This document shows, piece by piece, positions 1 to 5,096 of a stretch of 5,096 nt of DNA. The stretch lies in contig JAMFST010000937.1 of the NCBI GenBank assembly GCA_026225435.1, positions 1 to 5,096 on the forward strand, written 5' to 3'. This DNA is from Labilithrix luteola (GTDB taxonomy: Bacteria > Myxococcota_A > Polyangia > Polyangiales > Polyangiaceae). The position numbers and the translations under genes are program-made. Position 1 is the stretch's first letter. Every line of letters starts with the position of its first letter. Below the pieces are notes generated by a model, which saw only the letters and a program-made list of their open reading frames with translations, was not told the origin of the DNA and searched no databases.

Positions 1-2571
1 CGGGTGCTCGACCTCACGCTGACGGCGCGCAACAAGGGGGCAGGGGACGACGAGATCCCCATGGCCGGCGTGCCCCATCACGCGGCCAGCGGGTACCTGC
101 AGAAGCTGGTCGACGCCGGCTTCAAGGTGGCGATCTGCGAGCAGATGGCCGACCCGAAGACGGTGAAGGGGATCGTGCCACGCGAGGTGGTGCGCGTCGT
201 CAGCTCCGGACTTCTGTACGACGACGCCGGGCTGACCGGGCGTGACAACGTGTTCCTCGCCGCCGTCGAGCGCGGAGACGACGGCAAGGTGGGCGTCGCC
301 CGGCTCGACCTGTCGACCGGGGAGCTGGCCGCCTGCGAGGCGGACGACGACGGCGCCGCGGTGGCGGAGCTGGTGCGGCTCGATCCGCGCGAGCTGCTGG
401 TGAGCGCCGCCTGCGCGGAGATCGGCGAGCGGCTCCTGGCGCTGCGCGGTCGCGTCGCGGTGCGACCGGCGAACGAGAGCAAGGCGCTCGACGCCGATCT
501 GGTGCTGACCGCGCTGCTCGGGCCGGGCGAGGCGTTCAAGTCGTGCCCCTCGGACGTGGCGCGGCGAGCGGCTGCGCGCTGCGTGCAGACGGCGCAGGAC
601 AGCCAGCCGGGGGCGCGCCTGCCGTTGACGCGGCTGGTGTCTTACGTGCTCGGCGACACGCTCATCCTCGACGAGACGACCCAGCTGCACCTCGAGCTGG
701 TGCGCACGATGAGCGGCGACACGCGCGGCTCGCTGCTGGCGCAGATCGATCTCACCGAGACGGCGGCTGGCGGGCGGCTGCTCAAGCGGCGGTTGCTCGC
801 GCCGCGGACCGACGTGGAGGAGATCCGCCGGCGTCACGACGGCGTGGAGCTGTTCGTGACGCAGCCTGGGCTGCGCCGCGAGGTGCGCGCGCGCCTGTCG
901 AAGGTGGGCGATCTCGAGCGGCTGGCGGTGAAGCTGGAGACGGACAAGGCGGGGCCGCGCGAGCTGCTCTCGCTGCGAAGCTCGCTGGCCGAGCTGCCGG
1001 ATCTCGAGGCGGCGGTGCGCGCCTGCCCGGACCGTGGCGCACGCGAGGCGCTGCGCGTCGACCAAGGGGGGAGCGCAGCCGGCGCGACCGACGAGCCGTG
1101 GCTCGATGTCTGCGCCGACGTCTGGCAGAAGCTGCAGAGCGCGGTCAGCGACGATCCGCCGATCAAGCTGTCCGACGGGCAGGTGATCCGTGCCGGTTAC
1201 GATGCCGCGCTCGACGAGGCGCGCGTGCTGAATCGCGAAGGGCAGAACCTGCTCGTGGAGCTCGAGGCGCGGCTGCGCGAGTCGTCACGCATCCCCACGG
1301 TGAAGGTGCGCTTCACGCGGGTGTTCGGCTGGTACCTCGAGGTCACCAAGACGCACGCGACGCGCGCGCCGTCGGAGTGGCGACGCAAGCAGACCGTCGC
1401 CGCCGGCGAGCGCTTCACCTGCGACGAGCTCGACGAGCTGGCCTCGCGCCTGCTGCACGCCGAGGAGCTGCTCGCCTCGCGCGAGTCGAAGCTCTTCGCC
1501 GAGCTGGTTCGCTCGCTGGCTCCGCACGGGGAGCGGCTGCGGGCGCTGGCCTCGCGCCTCGCGGAGTGGGACGTGGCCGCGACGCTGGCAGAGGTGGCCC
1601 ACCGCGAAGACTACGCCCGCCCGCTGGTCGACGACAGCCTCGCGCTGGTGCTCGAGGACGCGCGCCATCCGGTGGTGGAGAAGCTCGCGGCGGCCGGGCG
1701 CTTCGTCCCCAACGACGTGCAGCTCGACGCCTCGCCGTCGCCGGAGGAGGGGCACGCGCGCCTCTGGCTGGTCACGGGCCCGAACATGGCGGGCAAGTCG
1801 ACCCTCATGCGGCAGGTGGCGCTGGCGGTGATCCTCGCGCAGATGGGCTCCTTCGTGCCGGCGCGGCGGGCGCACATCGGCGTCGTCGACCGCGTTCTGA
1901 CCCGCGTCGGTGCCAGCGACAACCTCTCGGCCGGCGAGAGCACCTTCATGGTGGAGATGAAGGAGACCGCCGGCGTGCTCCGGCGCGCGACGCGGCGCTC
2001 GCTGGTGGTGCTGGACGAGATCGGCCGCGGGACCAGCACGTACGACGGGCTGTCGATCGCCTGGGCGGTCGCCGAGCACCTCCACGACGTGGCCCACTGC
2101 CGCGCGCTCTTCGCCACGCACTACCACGAGCTCACCGAGCTGGGAGCGACCCACCCCGGCTGCGAGAACTACAGCGTGACGGCGCGCGAGCACGAGGGGG
2201 AGATCGTCTTCCTCCACAAGCTGCAGCGCGGGGCCGCCTCGCGAAGCTACGGGGTCGCCTGCGCGCGGCTCGCTGGCGTGCCGGAGCCGGTCATCGCCCG
2301 CGCGCGGACGCTGCTCGAGAGCCTCGAGCGCGGCGGCGGCATCCCCAGCGCGGACGGCACCCCCTCGCCAGCGCAGGTGCCGGCGCAGGTCGCGCGAGGT
2401 GGAGCGAAGAAGCCGCAGCTGGATCTCTTCGGCGCCGCCGCAGCTCCGGCGCTCTCGCCGCAGGTGAAGACCGCCCTCGACACCCTGCGGCAGATCGACG
2501 TCGACCGCCTCACGCCGCTCGAGGCGCTCGCCCTGGTCGACCGGCTGAAACGGGCGCTGACCGCCTCTTAA
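1..2571 (+). CDS. mutS: DNA mismatch repair protein MutS, 5'-truncated by window edge
   Basis: MutS binds mismatches and small loops in newly replicated DNA and, as an ATP-driven sliding clamp, recruits MutL. The frame is open from base 1 (first codon CGG), so the GTG at 4 is not a real start. By alignment from memory with E. coli MutS, about 50 N-terminal residues are missing, including the mismatch-probing Phe-x-Glu. Numbering from the GTG at 4: the rest of domain I with IPMAGVPHH (residues ~18-26) and AICEQMADP; connector ~70-200; lever/core with the D-x-T-x-T pattern at 249-253; clamp region with FGWYLEVTK (~441) and RKQT; ATPase with Walker A GPNMAGKST (592-600, bases 1777-1803), signature STFMVEM (bases 1939-1959), Walker B LVVLDE (bases 2002-2019) and the ATHYHEL switch (bases 2113-2133). 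A Pro/Ala/Gly-rich linker leads to QLDLF (bases 2416-2430), a textbook beta-clamp-binding motif, and then a short helical C-terminal domain. All ATPase residues look intact. The full protein would be ~905 residues or more, somewhat longer than E. coli's 853. The TAA stop is at 2569-2571. Confidence 0.97.
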   Translation, partial: RVLDLTLTARNKGAGDDEIPMAGVPHHAASGYLQKLVDAGFKVAICEQMADPKTVKGIVPREVVRVVSSGLLYDDAGLTGRDNVFLAAVERGDDGKVGVARLDLSTGELAACEADDDGAAVAELVRLDPRELLVSAACAEIGERLLALRGRVAVRPANESKALDADLVLTALLGPGEAFKSCPSDVARRAAARCVQTAQDSQPGARLPLTRLVSYVLGDTLILDETTQLHLELVRTMSGDTRGSLLAQIDLTETAAGGRLLKRRLLAPRTDVEEIRRRHDGVELFVTQPGLRREVRARLSKVGDLERLAVKLETDKAGPRELLSLRSSLAELPDLEAAVRACPDRGAREALRVDQGGSAAGATDEPWLDVCADVWQKLQSAVSDDPPIKLSDGQVIRAGYDAALDEARVLNREGQNLLVELEARLRESSRIPTVKVRFTRVFGWYLEVTKTHATRAPSEWRRKQTVAAGERFTCDELDELASRLLHAEELLASRESKLFAELVRSLAPHGERLRALASRLAEWDVAATLAEVAHREDYARPLVDDSLALVLEDARHPVVEKLAAAGRFVPNDVQLDASPSPEEGHARLWLVTGPNMAGKSTLMRQVALAVILAQMGSFVPARRAHIGVVDRVLTRVGASDNLSAGESTFMVEMKETAGVLRRATRRSLVVLDEIGRGTSTYDGLSIAWAVAEHLHDVAHCRALFATHYHELTELGATHPGCENYSVTAREHEGEIVFLHKLQRGAASRSYGVACARLAGVPEPVIARARTLLESLERGGGIPSADGTPSPAQVPAQVARGGAKKPQLDLFGAAAAPALSPQVKTALDTLRQIDVDRLTPLEALALVDRLKRALTAS
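2416..2430 (+). other. Beta sliding clamp-binding motif QLDLF within MutS
   Basis: The pentapeptide QLDLF matches the bacterial consensus QLxLF that docks partners onto the DnaN beta clamp. It sits just after a flexible linker rich in Pro, Ala, Gly and Gln (about bases 2326-2415) and before the C-terminal helical domain, where MutS proteins usually carry it. It should tether MutS to replication forks. The motif is read directly; the function is inferred from the family. Confidence 0.75.
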
Positions 2572-2589
2572 GCTCGGAAAGCGTGCTGC

Positions 2590-2595
2590 AGGAGG
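2590..2595 (+). promoter_or_regulatory. Strong Shine-Dalgarno AGGAGG in the mutS-cyclase gap
   Basis: AGGAGG is a near-perfect anti-16S match, but it lies 24 nt before the cyclase GTG at 2620, too far for ordinary initiation there. It lies only 4 nt before an out-of-frame GTG at 2600. A weak AAGG at 2610-2613, 6 nt from the cyclase GTG, is the only closer candidate. The cyclase may therefore start from the weak site, or by coupling to the small frame that begins at 2600. Confidence 0.5.
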
Positions 2596-2599
2596 AAAG

Positions 2600-2623
2600 G
2601 TGATAAAACAAGGTCGAACGTGA
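2600..2623 (+). CDS. Possible seven-codon leader peptide coupled to the cyclase
   Basis: A GTG at 2600 just after AGGAGG opens a seven-codon frame (V-I-K-Q-G-R-T) whose TGA at 2621-2623 overlaps the cyclase GTG at 2620-2622 as GTGA. Stop-start overlaps of this kind are typical of translational coupling, in which ribosomes ending on one frame restart on the next. No attenuator hairpin or run of regulatory codons is visible, so a sensing role is not supported. The 4-nt spacer is short, and such an overlap can arise by chance. It is listed because it bears on how the cyclase is started. Confidence 0.22.
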   Translation: MIKQGRT

Positions 2624-3630
2624 GCCCGGAGCCACCCACCACGTCCCTGCCTCCGCCGCGCGCCACGTGCGTGCTCGTCGTCGACGACGATGACGCCACG
2701 CGGATGCTGGTTTCGCGCTGGCTGGCGAAAGGGGGGATCACCCTCTTCGAGGCGCGCTCCGGGGAAGAGGCGCTGAAGATCGCCGAGGAGCGCGGCGACG
2801 AGTTCGACGCGGTGGTGCTCGACGTCATGATGCCCGGCCTGGACGGCTTCGAGGTGTGCCGCCGCCTGCACGACCTGCCGATGACCGCGAGCACGCCGGT
2901 GCTGTTGCTCACCGCGCACGCCAACGACGACAAGCAGGTCGTGCTCGGCGTCGAGGCGGGCGCCATCGACCACCTGGCCAAGCCCTTCAGCGGCCCGGTG
3001 CTGGTGGCCAAGGTGAAGGCCATCTGCGCCCGCTCCCAGCGCGAGCGCCAGCTCCGCTCGAAGCTCGAGTTCGCCGAGCGCCACGCCACCGTCGACGGGC
3101 TCACCGGGCTGTTCAACCGGCGCCACTTCGACAAGCGGTTGCGCGAGGAGATGGCCCACGCCAAGCGCCACCAGCGCCCCTTCACCGTGCTGATGATCGA
3201 CCTCGATCACTTCAAGGCGGTGAACGACACCTTCGGTCACGCCGAGGGGGACAAGGTGCTCCGCCACGTCGCCGCCGCGATGCCCAAGGTGCTGCGCGAG
3301 GACGACATGGCCTTCCGCTACGGCGGCGAGGAGTTCGCGCTCATCCTGCGGAGCACCACCGCCGAGAGCGCGATGTCGGTCGCCGAGCGCCTGCGCCAGC
3401 TGCTCAAGAGCGCGCCCATCGAGCTCGGCGCCGGCGGCAGCGCGCCCGAGAACAAGGTGGTCACCTACAGCGGCGGCCTCGCCAGCGCCGACCAGACGAA
3501 CGACTTCGACGGAGAGGCGATCCTCGTCCGCGCCGACGCAGCGCTCTACACCGCCAAGCGCACCGGCCGCGATCGCACCGTCGTCGCCAGCGACGCGGAC
3601 GCGCTGGCGGGACCGGTCAGCAAGAGGTAG
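2620..3630 (+). CDS. Response regulator with GGDEF domain (REC-GGDEF diguanylate cyclase)
   Basis: This protein is predicted to condense two GTP into c-di-GMP in the cytoplasm when its receiver domain is phosphorylated by a histidine kinase not present here. The 336 residues comprise a Pro-rich N-tip (~1-16), a receiver (~17-136) and a GGDEF domain (~156-322). The receiver has the acidic cluster D22-D25, phospho-acceptor D68 in VLDVMMPG, switch T98 and K121 in AKPF. A short helical linker (QRERQLRSKLEFAERHA) leads to DGLTGLFNRR. The catalytic site has metal ligand D194 in IDLDHFK, substrate residues N202 and D203, and GGEEF at 235-239, an active variant. R226 and D229 form an RxxD inhibitory site five residues before it, so product feedback is expected. 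One receiver makes it simpler than PleD, which has two. GTG 2620 is the first possible start after the in-frame mutS stop; the alternative GTG 2671 would begin right at receiver strand 1. It lies 48 nt after mutS, likely in the same transcript. Confidence 0.95.
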   Translation: MSPEPPTTSLPPPRATCVLVVDDDDATRMLVSRWLAKGGITLFEARSGEEALKIAEERGDEFDAVVLDVMMPGLDGFEVCRRLHDLPMTASTPVLLLTAHANDDKQVVLGVEAGAIDHLAKPFSGPVLVAKVKAICARSQRERQLRSKLEFAERHATVDGLTGLFNRRHFDKRLREEMAHAKRHQRPFTVLMIDLDHFKAVNDTFGHAEGDKVLRHVAAAMPKVLREDDMAFRYGGEEFALILRSTTAESAMSVAERLRQLLKSAPIELGAGGSAPENKVVTYSGGLASADQTNDFDGEAILVRADAALYTAKRTGRDRTVVASDADALAGPVSKR

Positions 3631-3636
3631 CGGTCG

Positions 3637-4998
3637 TCAGGCCGTCAGCGCGGCCACGAGACGGTCGAGGTCTTCGCGGGTGTGCTGCTCGGTGACGGCG
3701 ATGAGCAGGTCGTCGGCGTGCGGGCCGGTCGGATAGAAGCGGCGCAGCTCGACGCCGGCGAGGATGCCCTGCTCGCGCGCCCTGGCGACCCGCTCGGCCG
3801 TCTTGCCGGTCCTCGGGCGCACGACGAACTCGTTGAAGGTGGTGCCGCTGAAGGGGAGCTCCCACGCGCCGCTCTTGAGGAGCGCCTTCTTCACGTGCTC
3901 GGCCTTCGCCAGGCACTGCTCGGCGACCTGGATGAAGCCGCGCTTACCGAGGAGGCAGGTGCGGATGGTGATCGCCAGCGCGCACAGCGCGTGGTTCGTG
4001 CAGATGTTGCTGGTCGCGCGGTCCCGGCGGATGTGCTGCTCGCGGGTCGACAGCGTGAGCACGTACCCGCGCTCGCCGTTCTTGTCGACCGTCTCGCCGC
4101 AGAGGCGGCCGGGGACGTTCTGGAGGAACTCGCGCGTGTCGCGGCAGGCGAAGAGGCCGCACCCGGGGCCGCCGAACTGCGGCGAGATCCCCAGCGGCTG
4201 CCCCTCGCCGACGGCGATGTCCGCCCCCTGCGCGCCCGGGGGCTCGGCCAGCGCCAGCGCGTACGGCTCGGCGGTGGTGGTGACGAGGAGCGCCCCCTTG
4301 GCGTGCACCAGGTCGGCGAGGCTGCGCAGGTCGCCCAGCGTGCCGAAGAAGTTGGGGTAGCCGACGACCACGCAGGCGGTGTCGTCCCCGAGCTGCTTGG
4401 CCAGCGCGTTCGCGTCGATGCCGCCGGTGGCGTCGTGGGGGACGGTCTCGATCGCCTCGGTGCCGCCGGGGAGGCCGCGCACGTAGGTGCGGATGGTCTC
4501 GAGGTACTCCGGATGGACCGCCTCGCTCACCAGGACGCGCGTGCGCTTGGTGAGGCGGCGGGCCATCAGGATCGCCTCGGCCGCGGCGCTGGCGCCGTCG
4601 TACATCGAGGCGTTCGCCAGCGGCATGCCGAAGAGCTCCGACACGATGGTCTGGAACTCGAAGATCGCCTGCAGTGTCCCCTGCGCGACCTCCGCCTGGT
4701 ACGGCGTGTACGCCGTGTAGAACTCGCTGCGCAGGAGCAGCTGGTCGACCGCCGGCGGCACGTGGTGGTCGTAGATGCCGGCGCCGAGGAAGGAGACCAT
4801 CTTGGCCGCCGGGTTCTTGTCGGCCAGCGACTCGAGGTGCCGCATGAGCGACGCCTCGTCCAGCTGCGGCTCGAGCGCGAGCGGCCGTCCGAGGCGCCCC
4901 GACGGCGGGATCTGCGCGAACAGCGCGTCGATGTCCGGGACGCCGATCGCGTGCAGCATGTCGCGGATCTCGGAGTCCGTGTGCGGCAGATACCTCAT
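3637..4998 (-). CDS. gcvPA: Glycine dehydrogenase (decarboxylating) subunit 1
   Basis: This is the N-terminal-half subunit of the P-protein of the glycine cleavage system. Together with GcvPB it decarboxylates glycine and passes the aminomethyl group to the lipoyl arm of GcvH. The 453 residues are the usual length for GcvPA and not for the fused GcvP (~950). Family motifs run throughout: the N-terminus MRYLPHT, FLGAGIYDHHVP (~70-81), TAYTPYQAEVAQGTLQ (95-110), NASMYDGASA (129-138), GYPNFFGTLGD (213-223), the glycine-rich QFGGPGCG (274-281), PGRLCGETVDKNG (~296-308) and STREQHIRRDRATSNICTNH (317-336). GcvPA has the type I PLP fold but the PLP-binding lysine lies on GcvPB, so this subunit should not work alone. 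The ATG at 4998-4996 gives the family-typical start; the nearest purine-rich site, GAGG, is 14 nt upstream. The gene ends 6 nt from the convergent cyclase stop, and no gcvPB follows it. Confidence 0.96.
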   Translation of the reverse strand: MRYLPHTDSEIRDMLHAIGVPDIDALFAQIPPSGRLGRPLALEPQLDEASLMRHLESLADKNPAAKMVSFLGAGIYDHHVPPAVDQLLLRSEFYTAYTPYQAEVAQGTLQAIFEFQTIVSELFGMPLANASMYDGASAAAEAILMARRLTKRTRVLVSEAVHPEYLETIRTYVRGLPGGTEAIETVPHDATGGIDANALAKQLGDDTACVVVGYPNFFGTLGDLRSLADLVHAKGALLVTTTAEPYALALAEPPGAQGADIAVGEGQPLGISPQFGGPGCGLFACRDTREFLQNVPGRLCGETVDKNGERGYVLTLSTREQHIRRDRATSNICTNHALCALAITIRTCLLGKRGFIQVAEQCLAKAEHVKKALLKSGAWELPFSGTTFNEFVVRPRTGKTAERVARAREQGILAGVELRRFYPTGPHADDLLIAVTEQHTREDLDRLVAALTA

Positions 4999-5022
4999 GT
5001 GGAGCTGGTCATCCTCGGCCGC

Positions 5023-5096
5023 TCAAGGCGCGGCGTCGCTGGTGGAGCAGTTGGTTGGGTAGGTCGGCACAGTGCCCGACGTCTCCTTGGTCTGGC
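5023..5096 (-). CDS. Possible 3' end of an unidentified gene upstream of gcvPA
   Basis: Reading the minus strand inward from the window edge, one frame runs 23 codons to a TGA at 5025-5023, which is 24 nt before the gcvPA ATG and in the same frame. All three minus frames are open here, but this one has the most G/C-ending codons (about 20 of 23), as in the neighbouring genes. The tail is rich in Thr, Ser and Pro with one Cys and ends in S-D-A-A-P. It does not resemble the C-terminus of GcvH, GcvT or GcvPB as I know them. The composition would suit an exported or disordered tail, but 23 residues cannot settle this, and the stretch may be non-coding. Confidence 0.4.
   Translation of the reverse strand, partial: QTKETSGTVPTYPTNCSTSDAAP

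Noticed and set aside
4..6. GTG at position 4 as the mutS start codon
   Set aside because: The frame is open to the window edge and the protein would lack the mismatch-recognition part of domain I. The gene is cut by the window and not shortened in the genome, as far as can be seen.
543..2603. A 686-codon open frame on the plus strand, overlapping mutS in another frame
   Set aside because: Its translation is overwhelmingly Arg, Ala, Gly and Pro with no recognisable domain. It is the expected shadow of a high-GC gene read one base off, whereas the mutS frame has full family motifs.
2601..2608. TGATAAAA in the mutS-cyclase gap as a promoter -10 element
   Set aside because: It is the only AT-rich patch in the gap, but no matching -35 lies ~17 nt upstream and the similarity to TATAAT is weak.
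1285..3267. A 660-codon antisense open frame spanning mutS and the cyclase
   Set aside because: It crosses two genes of known function, is rich in His, Arg, Gly, Ala and Glu as in reverse-complement shadows, and shows no domain. High GC removes stop codons from this frame.
3611..3618. Perfect 8-bp palindrome GACCGGTC near the cyclase 3' end as an operator
   Set aside because: It is inside coding sequence, is a single copy as far as I can see, and is short enough to occur by chance in GC-rich DNA.
3640..3655. Stem GGCCG-TCAGCG-CGGCC as a bidirectional terminator
   Set aside because: The stem is only 5 bp, lies inside the gcvPA 3' end and has no T-run on either side; such short GC stems are common at this base composition.
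3764..4360. A 198-codon plus-strand frame opposite gcvPA
   Set aside because: It is rich in Ser, Arg and Pro and lies entirely within conserved gcvPA codons; it has no recognisable motif.

Overview
The window is a high-GC (roughly 70%), densely coding stretch of bacterial chromosome. It holds three well-supported protein genes and the possible tail of a fourth. Third codon positions are almost all G or C. Very long unused frames lie opposite or beside the real genes, as expected at this GC content. Gene content and style (a MutS with a long C-terminal linker, a single-receiver diguanylate cyclase, a two-subunit-type glycine dehydrogenase) fit a high-GC proteobacterium-like organism. A myxobacterium or other Myxococcota is my best guess, but this is inference from style and not from a phylogenetic marker search.

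Layout, left to right. Positions 1-2571 (+) carry mutS, the mismatch-recognition ATPase of DNA mismatch repair. Its first ~50 or more codons are cut off by the window edge. After a 48-nt gap comes a REC-GGDEF response regulator, 2620-3630 (+), predicted to be an active, product-inhibited diguanylate cyclase that makes c-di-GMP. The same strand and short gap suggest it is co-transcribed with mutS. Only 6 nt separate its stop from the stop of gcvPA, 3637-4998 (-), subunit 1 of the decarboxylating glycine dehydrogenase (P-protein) of the glycine cleavage system. Upstream of gcvPA, the last ~70 nt of the window hold a plausible 3' end of another minus-strand gene.

The plus-strand pair (mutS and cyclase) and the minus-strand unit (unknown gene and gcvPA) are convergent. 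I see no functional link between the two sides. The points worth a second look are a strong Shine-Dalgarno that fits a seven-codon leader frame better than the cyclase start itself, the pairing of a c-di-GMP enzyme with mutS, and a gcvPA with no gcvPB after it. I found no RNA genes, mobile elements, CRISPR arrays or large repeats, and no gene-free stretch longer than 300 bases. I do not see convincing evidence for a new biological system.
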